64,000 nt of DNA, taken from contig NZ_CP036319.1 of assembly GCF_007752935.1 (NCBI RefSeq), positions 4,092,001 through 4,156,000 of the forward strand. The letters are read 5' to 3'. Below are positions 35,299 through 46,528 of this stretch, piece after piece (the stretch's first letter is position 1; every line of letters begins with the position of its first letter). The translations under genes were made by a program, and so were the position numbers. The notes under the pieces are model-generated. The model was not told the DNA's origin. It ran no database searches and saw only the letters and a list, made by a program, of their open reading frames with translations. This DNA is from Crateriforma conspicua. Lineage in GTDB: Bacteria; Planctomycetota; Planctomycetia; Pirellulales; Pirellulaceae.

Positions 35299-35479
35299 GG
35301 GATCAATCGTTAAGGCGGGGCTGTTTTGGGGATTCTTCGACGAACCCACCAATCATAAGTGATCTGTTCCCATCGACACGACCAGGACGGATGAACACGC
35401 GGACACGCAGCGTCACGTGATCCGCATACACGTTCTTGCACCGGAGATCCAGCGGCTGGCGTCTAGGGTTTGCGGACAC

Positions 35480-36538
35480 CTAGGCGTAGACGACTTTGCC
35501 GGTGCCATCTTGGATACGGCCGATCGTGTGGGTTTCGAATCCCGTTTCATTCAATCGGTTGGCGATGCTGGACGCATAGAAATCGCTGACCACCAATGCC
35601 ATCCCGATGCCCATGTTAAAGACGCGGCGCATTTCGGACGTGTCCACTTTGCCGGTTTGCTGCAGCCACTGGAACACCGGTGGTACCGGCCAGGCCTTGG
35701 CATCGATCACGGCGTCGACGTTGGACGGCAAGACACGATCCAGGTTTTCTTCGATCCCGCCGCCGGTGATATGGGCGATCGCGTGCAGGACTTGCTTGAC
35801 CCGATACTGGGACTGGATCGCACGAATGGCGGGCGTATAGATACGTGTCGGCGTCAAACAAGCATCGGCCAGCGTCTGGCCGCCCAAGCCGTCGGGGCTG
35901 GCGTCCCAATCCAGGCCCGCGTCTTTAATGACTTTGCGGACCAGGGAAAATCCGTTGCTGTGCAGCCCGGACGAAGCGATCCCCAAGACCACGTCGCCCG
36001 CGGTGACGGTGTGACCATCGATCAATCGTTTCCGTTCGACCACGCCGACCGCAAAACCGGCCAAGTCGTAGTCATCGTCGCCGTACATGTCGGGCATGAT
36101 CGCGGTTTCACCACCCAGCAGTGCCATGTCGCCGGCGACGCAACCGTCGCTGATGCCCTGGACGATCTGCTCCAACCGTGCCGGGTCGTCGCGTCCCATC
36201 GCGACGTAGTCCAGAAAGAACAGTGGCTCGGCACCAGTGCACAACAGATCATTGACGCACATGCCGACCAGATCGATGCCGACGGTATCGTGGCGGCCGG
36301 TCGTTTGCGCGATCTTCAGCTTGGTCCCCACGCCATCGGTGCCACTGACCAGAACGGGATCCGAATAATTGCGTGCGAACAGTCGCCCGGCAAAATCCAG
36401 ACGAAACAGTCCGGCGAATCCGCCGTCGCTGGGGATGACTCGCGGCGAAAACGTGCGGTGCATCAGCCGCGGCAATCGGCTCATCGATTCGGCGTAGACA
36501 TCCAGGTCGACGCCGGCGTCTTTATAGGTGGCGGCCAT
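35480..36538 (-). CDS. purM: Phosphoribosylformylglycinamidine cyclo-ligase
   Basis: AIR synthetase of purine biosynthesis: converts FGAM and ATP to AIR. The product has 352 residues, standard for the family. Signatures: [17 protein letters not shown] at the start, [93 protein letters not shown] and [15 protein letters not shown]. The ATG at 36536-36538 sets the conserved N-terminus. No other pur gene is adjacent, consistent with the scattered biosynthesis genes of this phylum. Confidence 0.97.
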   Translation of the reverse strand: MAATYKDAGVDLDVYAESMSRLPRLMHRTFSPRVIPSDGGFAGLFRLDFAGRLFARNYSDPVLVSGTDGVGTKLKIAQTTGRHDTVGIDLVGMCVNDLLCTGAEPLFFLDYVAMGRDDPARLEQIVQGISDGCVAGDMALLGGETAIMPDMYGDDDYDLAGFAVGVVERKRLIDGHTVTAGDVVLGIASSGLHSNGFSLVRKVIKDAGLDWDASPDGLGGQTLADACLTPTRIYTPAIRAIQSQYRVKQVLHAIAHITGGGIEENLDRVLPSNVDAVIDAKAWPVPPVFQWLQQTGKVDTSEMRRVFNMGIGMALVVSDFYASSIANRLNETGFETHTIGRIQDGTGKVVYA

Positions 36539-37459
36539 GGGACGGATTCGGATTCTTTGACGTGACTGACACAAGGGGGCCCGGACGGCGGCCGCAGCAA
36601 TCATGGTGGAACGCGGCGTCGCGATGGAGCGACATCGGGCTGTGCCGGCAAATAATTCGGCCGGTGGACCAAAATTTTGGCGGATTCAAAAATTCTGATC
36701 CGCCGCATCTTCAGGCCTTCGGCCGCATACTTTGCACCGACGGCCGGGCCGCTGGCAACAGCATGGCTTGTCCAGGGCGGCAATAACAGGTGGTGCACGT
36801 CACTTGGGGCGGATCCGGCGACCTTGCCATTGGATCCGGTGGGACCGCTGGCGTGGGACGGGAACTTTTGACGATTCTGACCGTGGTGAGGGACCCGCGA
36901 CGGAGCGGAACGGCCGGGTCTTCGGGGGTGAATCCACGGTTGCTATGCTGCGATGGACGGCATCGACCTGTCACCGCGTGCCATCCAGGCTTGCAGTTTC
37001 CAATGTTCCGCTTTGCGTCAGCCGTTCCGAACTCTGCCGCCGGTGGGCTTGGAACTGTTTGTGCGATGTGGACGGCACGTGGCGACACCGCAATGCCCGA
37101 CCGCTTTGTTTTTCCGTCCAATTTCGAGGGAGGTTTCTTCGCCCACCCGCACCAACCATCGATTGATCGAAATCACCGTTGGCCACTGAAGTCCGTGATG
37201 CCGAAGCGCCACCGTCGCATCGATCGGCAAAGTCGACCTGTTCGAAGATCTTTTGCCGACCGACGACGTTTTCGCATTCGATTTGCGCTCCAGGGGCCAC
37301 CGACAAAAAGCCTGCGGCCGGCCGACCATTTTCGCCCGGTCCCTTAGGCAGTGGTAGGTTTCGATTGACCACTGAAACAGCACGCCGCCGTCGGCCCGGG
37401 GAATGATTCCCGATGCGTCGGGGCGTGCGGATTGCGATATGTATCGGAGAAACCGCAAC
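36539..37459. other. Long intergenic region upstream of glgX and purM
   Basis: About 920 bp between divergent purM and glgX. Several frames are open on both strands because of the GC bias, but they overlap each other, lack domains and ribosome sites, and are not supported. No tRNA or known small RNA pattern was recognised. Promoters of both genes must lie here. Confidence 0.5.
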
Positions 37460-39553
37460 ATGCTCATGCGACAGCCTTGTCCCGACCTGCAGTTCACCTA
37501 CCAAGCACCTTATGGGGCTCACCTGACGGAAAAGGGAGTCAAGTTTTCGGTGTTCAGCCGATCGGCGACCGAGATGCGGTTGCTGTTGTACAACAAGGTC
37601 AACGACCGTGAACCGGCTGAAATCATCGACTTCGACCGCGACACCGATCGTTGGGGTGACATTTGGAGTCTGAACGTTCCGGGTCTGGAAGCTGGACAGC
37701 TTTACCACCTTCAAGCCAGCGGCCCGTTTGATCCGGCCAACGGTCAGCGATTCGACGCTTCGGCGCGTTTGATCGACCCCTTTGCCGGTGCATTGGCGGG
37801 AACCTTTCAAAAGTCCAAAGACGGCGTGATCCGTCCGCCCAAGTGTGTCGTTGTCGACGAACGCTTTGACTGGGAAGGCGACCGGCACTTGCGTCACGAG
37901 ATGTCCGAAACGGTCATCTATGAAATGCACGTCCGCGGATTCACCCGCAGCCGCACCGCCAAGGTCAAATGTCCCGGCACTTACTTGGGCGTGATTGAAA
38001 AGATCCCGTACCTGAAATCGCTGGGCATCACGGCCGTCGAACTGATGCCGGTCCACGAGTTTCCGATTCGTGACATTTGGGGCAACAAGCTGAAGCGGCC
38101 CAACTACTGGGGCTATGACCCGATGGCCTTCTTCGCACCGCACCGTGGTTACGCCCACGATGGAACCCCGGGTGCCCAAGTCAACGAATTCAAGCAGATG
38201 GTCAAAGCCCTGCACGAAGCCGGGATCGAAGTCATCCTGGACGTCGTGTTCAACCACACCTGCGAAGGCAACGAAAACGGCCCCGTGCTGTCGTTCAAGG
38301 GCTTGGAAAACCAAGTCTATTACATCCTGAGCGAAGGCCAGCATTACTGTAACTACAGCGGATGCGGCAACACGGTCAACGGAAACCACCCGGTCGTCCG
38401 TGAGATGATCTTTCACTGCTTGCGTCACTGGGTGCACAACTATCACGTCGACGGATTCCGTTTCGACCTGGCCAGCATCTTGTCGCGTGACCGTCACGGC
38501 AACTTGATCCCCAATCCGCCGATGGTCGAATTGATCGCCGAAGATCCGATGTTGGCGGACACGAAGATCATTGCCGAAGCTTGGGATGCCGCCGGGGCTT
38601 ATCAGGTCGGCAGCTTTGGCAACCACCGCTGGGCCGAATGGAACGGTCGTTTCCGTGACGACGTTCGTGGTTTCTGGCGTGGCGACGGTGGAACGCTGGG
38701 CGCCTTGGCGACTCGGTTGGCCGGCAGCAGTGACTTGTACCAACACGCCGGGCGGCCGCCGTTCTGCAGCATCAACTTGGTGACCAGCCACGACGGGTTC
38801 ACCATGAATGACTTGGTGACCTACAAGGACAAGCACAACGACGCCAACGGCGAAGACAACCGCGACGGTGACAACCACAACATCAGCGACAACTACGGCA
38901 TCGAAGGCCCGACGCGTCGCAAAGGTGTCGTGACGATCCGTGCACGCCAGATCCGCAACATGCTGACCACGCTGTTGTTAAGCCAAGGGGTGCCGATGCT
39001 GGTCAGCGGCGACGAAATCCGACGGACGCAAAAGGGCAATAACAATGCGTATTGCCAAGACAACGATGTCAGTTGGTTCGATTGGCGGTTAGTCGAACGC
39101 AATGACGACTTGTTGCGTTTCGTCAGCGGGCTGATTCAGTTCCGCCGTGAACAACCGACCGTGCGTCGTCGCGATTTCTTGACCGGACATCCTGTTGACG
39201 GCCGCAGCATCCCGGACGTGTCTTGGTACAACGGCAAAGGCAACCCGTTGGATTGGGGGCAACATGAACTGGCGATGATGGCGTACGTCAGTGCTCCGTC
39301 TCGAATCGCCGACCCCGAGGGGATCGGTCGCGACCTGATCATGATGTTCAACAGCACCGGTGACGATCGCGAATTCCACTTGCCGGAAATCAGCCGCGGT
39401 GTGCAGTGGAATCTGTTCGTCGACACGGCAGCGGAATCGCCGGGCGACATCTTCCCGAACGTTGACGGGCCGATCGCGCCGACCAATCGCATGATCCCGA
39501 TGCCCTGTCACTCGCTGAAGGTCTACGTCAGCCACACGGCACAGCTGTCGTAA
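37460..39553 (+). CDS. glgX: Isoamylase-type glycogen debranching enzyme
   Basis: A 697-residue GH13 enzyme that cleaves alpha-1,6 branches of glycogen. N-terminal CBM48 (about 10-120; GVKFSVFSRSATEMRLLL), then the barrel with VIYEMHVRGFT, NYWGYDPMAFFAPHRGYA, ILDVVFNHT, the nucleophile region DGFRFDLASIL (Asp near 335), acid/base region KIIAEAWDAAG (Glu near 372) and VTSHDGFTMNDL. The GlgX-type insert ANGEDNRDGDNHNISDNYG is seen. The ATG at 37460 is preferred because GGAG lies 10 bases upstream; ATGs at 37403, 37439 and 37466 are in frame. Confidence 0.93.
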   Translation: MLMRQPCPDLQFTYQAPYGAHLTEKGVKFSVFSRSATEMRLLLYNKVNDREPAEIIDFDRDTDRWGDIWSLNVPGLEAGQLYHLQASGPFDPANGQRFDASARLIDPFAGALAGTFQKSKDGVIRPPKCVVVDERFDWEGDRHLRHEMSETVIYEMHVRGFTRSRTAKVKCPGTYLGVIEKIPYLKSLGITAVELMPVHEFPIRDIWGNKLKRPNYWGYDPMAFFAPHRGYAHDGTPGAQVNEFKQMVKALHEAGIEVILDVVFNHTCEGNENGPVLSFKGLENQVYYILSEGQHYCNYSGCGNTVNGNHPVVREMIFHCLRHWVHNYHVDGFRFDLASILSRDRHGNLIPNPPMVELIAEDPMLADTKIIAEAWDAAGAYQVGSFGNHRWAEWNGRFRDDVRGFWRGDGGTLGALATRLAGSSDLYQHAGRPPFCSINLVTSHDGFTMNDLVTYKDKHNDANGEDNRDGDNHNISDNYGIEGPTRRKGVVTIRARQIRNMLTTLLLSQGVPMLVSGDEIRRTQKGNNNAYCQDNDVSWFDWRLVERNDDLLRFVSGLIQFRREQPTVRRRDFLTGHPVDGRSIPDVSWYNGKGNPLDWGQHELAMMAYVSAPSRIADPEGIGRDLIMMFNSTGDDREFHLPEISRGVQWNLFVDTAAESPGDIFPNVDGPIAPTNRMIPMPCHSLKVYVSHTAQLS

Positions 39554-39589
39554 AGGCGGACGCGGCGGGATCGGGCCGGCATCGTTAAA

Positions 39590-41841
<2,252 letters not shown>

Positions 41842-41850
41842 GCCGTCGGT

Positions 41851-41913
41851 GATCACTTCGGTGATCCGCCCTGAACCCACCTTTGATCCCGCGGCGAAAT
41901 CGATCGCCGCGGG
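41851..41913 (+). promoter_or_regulatory. Two hairpins between groEL and groES
   Basis: GATCAC-TTCG-GTGATC (41851-41866, a UUCG tetraloop) is followed by a perfect 10-bp stem, CCCGCGGCGA and TCGCCGCGGG, with a 6-base loop (41888-41913). No U-run follows, so they look like RNA-stability or processing signals rather than terminators. Confidence 0.55.
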
Positions 41914-41976
41914 CCCCACGGAAAACCAGACAACCAATCAATCCAAACTTACAAATCAATCGATAGGAATTTCCCG

Positions 41977-42282
41977 ATGGCAACCAGCACCAAAATCAAC
42001 CTGCGTCCCTTGGATGACCGCGTCGTTGTCGAGCCCAGCGAAGCGGAAGAAACCACCGCCGGCGGCATCGTTCTGCCCGATTCGGCCAAAGAAAAGCCGC
42101 AACGTGGCACCGTCGTCGCGGTCGGCCCCGGCAAGTTGTTGGACAGCGGCGCCCGTGGCGAAGTCAGCGTGGCCGTTGGCGACACCGTGATTTACGGCAA
42201 GTACGGCGGCAGTGACATCGAAGTCGACGGTCGCGAAATGAAGATCCTTCGCGAAAACGACATCTTGGCCAAGGTTCTGTGA
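41977..42282 (+). CDS. groES: Co-chaperonin GroES
   Basis: A 101-residue Hsp10 ring subunit. Signatures: [19 protein letters not shown] at the start, the mobile loop [17 protein letters not shown] that contacts Gro[30 protein letters not shown] and [12 protein letters not shown] at the end. It is flanked by the two groEL copies and serves one or both. Start ATG at 41977. Confidence 0.97.
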   Translation: MATSTKINLRPLDDRVVVEPSEAEETTAGGIVLPDSAKEKPQRGTVVAVGPGKLLDSGARGEVSVAVGDTVIYGKYGGSDIEVDGREMKILRENDILAKVL

Positions 42283-42313
42283 TCCGGCCGGATCGGCCTC
42301 GCAATCGTCATTA

Positions 42314-42334
42314 GGCCGCCGGGCATCGGCGGCC
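42314..42334 (+). promoter_or_regulatory. Hairpin between groES and the second groEL
   Basis: Perfect 8-bp stem GGCCGCCG and CGGCGGCC with the 5-base loop GGCAT. No U-run follows. It resembles the strong stem-loops noted in two other gaps of this cluster. Confidence 0.5.
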
Positions 42335-42401
42335 GTCGACCGGGCGATCCAACCTTTCAATTTCCATCGCAATCCAAACACTTCACCAAGGAACCTCAAT
42401 C

Positions 42402-44021
42402 GTGGCAAAACAACTTTTGTTCGACGATCACGCACGGGCCCGAATGCTGGCCGGCGTCGACAAACTTGCCAAAGCCGTCGCGACGACCATGGGCCCGACC
42501 GGCCGTAACGTGATCGTTGACAAATCGTTCGGCGGTCCGACCGTCACCAAGGACGGCGTCACCGTGGCCAAGGAAATCGAACTGGAAGACCGGTTCGAAA
42601 ACATGGGTGCCAAACTGGTCATCGAAGTCGCGCAAAAGACCAGCGACTTGGCCGGCGACGGCACGACGACCGCAACCGTGTTGGCTCGCGCGATCTTCAA
42701 GGAAGGTCTGCGAAACATCGTGGCCGGCAGCAACCCGACCGCCATCCGTCGCGGTATCGATCGTGGCGTCCAAGCCGCTTGCGATCAACTGCACGAATTG
42801 GGTCGACCGGTCAGCGGCAAGGAAGAAGTCGCCCACGTCGGTGCGATTTCCGCCAACAACGATCCGGAAATCGGCAACCTGTTGGCCGATGCCCTGGAAC
42901 GCGTCGGCAAGGACGGCGTGATCACCGTGGAAGAAGGCAAGTCGCGCAGCACCGAAGTCGATTACGTCGACGGGATGCAGTTCGACAAGGGCTACATTTC
43001 GCCCTACTTCATCACCGACCCGGGCACGATGGAAGCCGGTTTGGAAAACGCGTTGGTGCTGCTGTACGAAAAGAAGATCAGCAACATCCGCGACTTGGTA
43101 CCGCTGTTGGAAAAGACCGCACAGTCGGGTCAACCGCTGTTGATCATCGCCGAAGACGTCGACGCCGAAGCGCTGACATTGTTGGTCGTCAACAAACTGC
43201 GTGGCACCTTGAACGTCTGTGCCGTCAAGGCACCGGGATTCGGCGACCGTCGCAAGTCGATGCTGGGCGACATCGCGACGTTGACCGGTGGAACGCTGAT
43301 CAGCGAAGACCTGGGCATCCAACTGGAAAATGTCACGTTGGATCAACTGGGTCGCGCCAAGAAGGTCACCGTCGACAAGGGTCACACGACCATCGTCGAA
43401 GGTGCCGGCAAGCGTGAAGACATCGACAAGCGTGTCGCTCAAATTCGCGCTCAGATCGAACAGACCGACAGCGATTACGACAAGGAAAAGTTCCAAGAGC
43501 GTTTGGCCAAGCTTTCCGGCGGCGTCGCTGTGATCAGCGTCGGTGCGGAAACCGAAGCCGAAATGAAGCAAACCAAGGCTCGCTTGGAAGACGCATTGCA
43601 CGCGACCCGTGCGGCGATCGAAGAAGGCATTCTGCCCGGTGGCGGTGTCGCCCTGGTGCGTTGCCGCGAAGCGGTCGAAGCGGCCAAGAAGAAGGCTCGC
43701 GGCGACGAAAAGATCGGCGTCGATATCGTCATGAACGCGTTGGACGCGCCGATGCGTCAAATCGCTGACAACGGCGGAATCGACGGCAGCGTCGTGGTCG
43801 ACGAAGTCAGCCAAAAGGACGTCAACACCGGTTTCAATGCTTACACCGGCGAATACACCGACATGGTCAAGGCCGGCGTGATCGACCCGGTCAAGGTCGT
43901 GCGGACCGCGTTGACCAACGCCGGCAGCATCGCCGGATTGTTGCTGACGACCGAAGCCTTGGTCACCGATTACGACCAAGAAGACAAGGACAAGGTCCCG
44001 GTCGAAGGCGTTGTGTCCTAA
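42402..44021 (+). CDS. groEL: Chaperonin GroEL without Gly-Met tail (copy 2)
   Basis: A 539-residue Hsp60. Signatures: [82 protein letters not shown] and [13 protein letters not shown]. It ends in [15 protein letters not shown] with no GGM repeats. Start is a GTG at 42402 with AAGGA upstream, as in copy 1. The two copies differ across the apical domain and tail, so they probably have different clients. Confidence 0.96.
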   Translation: MAKQLLFDDHARARMLAGVDKLAKAVATTMGPTGRNVIVDKSFGGPTVTKDGVTVAKEIELEDRFENMGAKLVIEVAQKTSDLAGDGTTTATVLARAIFKEGLRNIVAGSNPTAIRRGIDRGVQAACDQLHELGRPVSGKEEVAHVGAISANNDPEIGNLLADALERVGKDGVITVEEGKSRSTEVDYVDGMQFDKGYISPYFITDPGTMEAGLENALVLLYEKKISNIRDLVPLLEKTAQSGQPLLIIAEDVDAEALTLLVVNKLRGTLNVCAVKAPGFGDRRKSMLGDIATLTGGTLISEDLGIQLENVTLDQLGRAKKVTVDKGHTTIVEGAGKREDIDKRVAQIRAQIEQTDSDYDKEKFQERLAKLSGGVAVISVGAETEAEMKQTKARLEDALHATRAAIEEGILPGGGVALVRCREAVEAAKKKARGDEKIGVDIVMNALDAPMRQIADNGGIDGSVVVDEVSQKDVNTGFNAYTGEYTDMVKAGVIDPVKVVRTALTNAGSIAGLLLTTEALVTDYDQEDKDKVPVEGVVS

Positions 44022-44065
44022 GTCAGGTCATGCCAATCGCCCCTTGTTGGGACCGTCACACCGCG

Positions 44066-44143
44066 CGGTCGACACGTCGACCGCCGGTGAACAACGGATG
44101 AACCATCTTTCATGGGCCGTGAACCCGCACCGGTTCGCGGCCC
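44066..44143 (+). promoter_or_regulatory. Hairpins upstream of dnaJ
   Basis: CGGTCGAC-AC-GTCGACCG (44066-44083) and a 12-bp stem with one G-U pair, GGGCCGTGAACC and GGTTCGCGGCCC with a 6-base loop (44114-44143), end 27 bases before the dnaJ ATG. The second could control dnaJ translation or read-through. Confidence 0.5.
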
Positions 44144-44170
44144 TGTTTGCGAAATAAGCAGCAGCATCTC

Positions 44171-45325
44171 ATGGCCGAAAAGACCTGCTATTACGAAGTG
44201 CTTCGGGTCGAGCGGACCGCGACCAAGCAGGAGATTGATCGCGCGTATCGAAAACTTGCGATCAAGTATCACCCCGACAGCAATCGTGACAGCGACGACG
44301 CGGTCGAAAAATTCAAAGAAGCCACCGAGGCCTATGAGGTCTTAAGCGACGCGGACAAGCGTTCACGCTATGACCAGTATGGTCACGCCGGCGTGGAGGG
44401 TGCCGCCCATCAGTTCACCGACGTCGAAGACATCTTCGAAGCCTTCGGCGACATGTTCGGTGGCGGCATGTTCGGCGACTTGTTTGGCAACCGCGGTCGC
44501 GGCGGCGGACGACGACGCCGACGCGGCGCCGATATCCGCTGTGACGTCACGCTGACGTTGGAAGAAGCCGCCCGCGGCGTCAAGAAGAATGTCTCGTTTC
44601 GCCGCCGGGTGCCCTGCAAAACGTGCGGCGGTGACGGCGCCGCCCCCGGCAGCCAACCGGTCACTTGCACGACGTGTGGCGGTCGCGGACAAGTCATCCA
44701 GTCCGCGGGTATCCTGCGGGTCCAAACGACATGCCCGACCTGTCAGGGCCGCGGTCAACAAATCAGCGAACCGTGCAAAGATTGCCGGGGCAGCGGACAG
44801 CAAAACGAACGCGCCGAATTGGCGGTGGAAATCCCTCCCGGCGTCGATGACGGCATGCGGGTGCGTTTGTCCAACGAAGGCGAAGCCAGCTCGGACGGTG
44901 GCCCCAACGGTGATTGCTACTGCTTCATCACCGTCCAGCCGCACGATTTGTTCCAGCGTGAAGGCAGCCATCTGGTTTTGCAGATGCCGATCAGCTACAG
45001 CCAAGCGGCGTTGGGGGCAAACATCGAAGTCCCGACGTTGGACGGACCGCACCAGTTGACCGTTCCGGCGGGCACCCAAAACGGCGAAGTCTTCACCGTC
45101 AAGGGCGAAGGCGTTGCCGACCCACGTGGCGGACGCCCCGGCGACCTGTTGGTCCAAGTCTTTGTGGAAGTCCCCAAGAAACTTTCATCCGAACAACAAA
45201 CATTGCTTCGCCAACTTGCCGATCTGGATCACGAATCGGTGCTGCCCCAGCGGACCAGCTTTCTGGACAAGCTGAAGCAGTTTTTTGATCCTGATGCGGA
45301 AACAGCCGCGGGCAAATCCGGCTAA
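44171..45325 (+). CDS. dnaJ: Chaperone DnaJ (type I Hsp40)
   Basis: A 384-residue DnaJ with J domain (residues 1-70; YHPDSN, HPD near residue 34), a Gly-rich region (GDMFGGGMFGDLFGNRGRGG), four zinc-finger repeats (CKTCGGDG, CTTCGGRG, CPTCQGRG, CKDCRGSG) and the C-terminal substrate-binding domains. It stimulates DnaK, which is not encoded in this window. The ATG at 44171 gives MAEKTCYYEVL; an upstream start at 44147 is in frame but adds nothing conserved. Followed by grpE, 147 bp on. Confidence 0.96.
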   Translation: MAEKTCYYEVLRVERTATKQEIDRAYRKLAIKYHPDSNRDSDDAVEKFKEATEAYEVLSDADKRSRYDQYGHAGVEGAAHQFTDVEDIFEAFGDMFGGGMFGDLFGNRGRGGGRRRRRGADIRCDVTLTLEEAARGVKKNVSFRRRVPCKTCGGDGAAPGSQPVTCTTCGGRGQVIQSAGILRVQTTCPTCQGRGQQISEPCKDCRGSGQQNERAELAVEIPPGVDDGMRVRLSNEGEASSDGGPNGDCYCFITVQPHDLFQREGSHLVLQMPISYSQAALGANIEVPTLDGPHQLTVPAGTQNGEVFTVKGEGVADPRGGRPGDLLVQVFVEVPKKLSSEQQTLLRQLADLDHESVLPQRTSFLDKLKQFFDPDAETAAGKSG

Positions 45326-45472
45326 GCGAACCAACCACCCCGGCTCCGGTGCAAACGCCTGTCGCGAATGGACGGCAAACCACCGTGGTCGATCGACGAG
45401 TGTATCGTCGGTACCAAAACCGTTTCCGTTGAACCATCCTTTGTCCATCCGACCTTGATGCCGGATCGAACC

Positions 45473-46066
45473 ATGACCAGTGATATCGAATCCAGTGACA
45501 CCGCCGATCGCCAACCCGTCGAAGACGAATTGGATTTGAACGCCGAAACCGATGCCGCACACGCGTCGGTCGATGCCACCAGCGACCCCCAGCCCGAAAC
45601 ACGGGACGAGGAAATGGAACGCTTGCGTGGCGAGGTGGAAGATGCCAATCGAAAGGCGCTGCAGGCACAGGCCGAAGCGGAGAACTTTCGTAAACGCATG
45701 CGTAAGTCGTTCGAAGACGATTTGAAGTACGCCGGCGCACCGATGGTGACCGACTTATTGCAAGTCCGCGACAACTTGATGCGCGCCATCGAAGCGGCCG
45801 AGGGTACCGAGTCGGTCCAGGGCTTGCGTGACGGCGTTCAAATGGTCGCCAAGCAACTGGACGACACGTTTGCCAAGTACGCGATCAAAGAAATCCCCGC
45901 CGCCGGCGAAGCGTTTGATCCAAACTTTCACGAAGCCATTTCGCAAATGCCAAGCGACGACGTGGAAAGCGGCATGGTCATGCACGTGGCGGTCAGCGGA
46001 TGGCAAATGCACGACCGCGTCCTGCGTCCGGCCCAGGTGATCGTCAGCAGCGGATCGGCTCAGTAG
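45473..46066 (+). CDS. grpE: Nucleotide exchange factor GrpE
   Basis: A 197-residue protein with an acidic N-terminus, the coiled-coil MERLRGEVEDANRKALQAQAE (split) and ENFRKRMRKSFEDDLKYA, LLQVRDNLMRAIEAAEG, and the C-terminal beta domain FDPNFHEAISQMPSDD, VMHVAVSGWQMHDRVLRPAQVIVS. It releases ADP from DnaK. The ATG at 45473 (MTSDIESS) is chosen; 45458 is possible. Confidence 0.93.
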   Translation: MTSDIESSDTADRQPVEDELDLNAETDAAHASVDATSDPQPETRDEEMERLRGEVEDANRKALQAQAEAENFRKRMRKSFEDDLKYAGAPMVTDLLQVRDNLMRAIEAAEGTESVQGLRDGVQMVAKQLDDTFAKYAIKEIPAAGEAFDPNFHEAISQMPSDDVESGMVMHVAVSGWQMHDRVLRPAQVIVSSGSAQ

Positions 46067-46121
46067 CACTTCGCAATCCAACCCACTTTCATTTGTCAAA
46101 ACATTCTTTGAGGTTACGGCC

Positions 46122-46415
46122 ATGCCCACCTATGACTATGAGTGTGATGCCTGTGGTCACGAGATGGAATTGTTCCAGGGCATCAATGATCCGGTGAAGA
46201 AGAAGTGCCCCGAATGTGGGAAGTCGAAACTGCGCCGACTGTTCGGCAGCGGTGCGGCGATCATGTTCAAGGGCAGCGGGTTTTACGAAACCGACTATCG
46301 GAGCGACAGCTATAAGAAGGGTGCCGCAGCGGACAAGAAATCGTCCGAGAGCAAGTCCGATTCGAAGTCGAAAGCAAAGTCAAAGACTTCGGCCAAGTCC
46401 AAGAAAGCGGACTGA
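46122..46415 (+). CDS. FmdB-family zinc ribbon protein
   Basis: A 97-residue protein with a C4 zinc ribbon (CDACGHEMELFQGINDP, CPECGKSKLRRLFG) at residues about 8-45, and a Lys/Ser-rich C-terminal tail (residues about 65-97) that may bind nucleic acid. This family often accompanies chaperone or metal genes, with no known activity. The start codon at 46122 begins MPTYDYECDACG, typical of the family. It closes the chaperone island. Confidence 0.9.
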   Translation: MPTYDYECDACGHEMELFQGINDPVKKKCPECGKSKLRRLFGSGAAIMFKGSGFYETDYRSDSYKKGAAADKKSSESKSDSKSKAKSKTSAKSKKAD

Positions 46416-46465
46416 GACTTCTGGCGGTGGTTGCCGTGCGAGGTTACCCGCGGGTCGACGTATTT

Positions 46466-46528
46466 CGCCACAACACTGGTTAACGAAGACAGGATCGCCT
46501 TCATCTCTTCACCCTCCCGCCGGGAGGG
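46466..46528. repeat. Dispersed repeat with CCCTCCCGCCGGGAGGG palindrome, left copy
   Basis: It reads from CGCCA through TTAACGAAG and TTCACCCTCCCGCCGGGAGGG (palindrome 46512-46528). An imperfect direct copy is at 48256-48320. The transposon's left end lies in the palindrome. A variant palindrome is at 39590-39605. Confidence 0.7.

Noticed and set aside
36971-38878. Minus-strand open frame of 635 codons opposite glgX
   Set aside because: Repetitive Val/Asp/Gln-rich translation, antisense to a well-conserved debranching enzyme.
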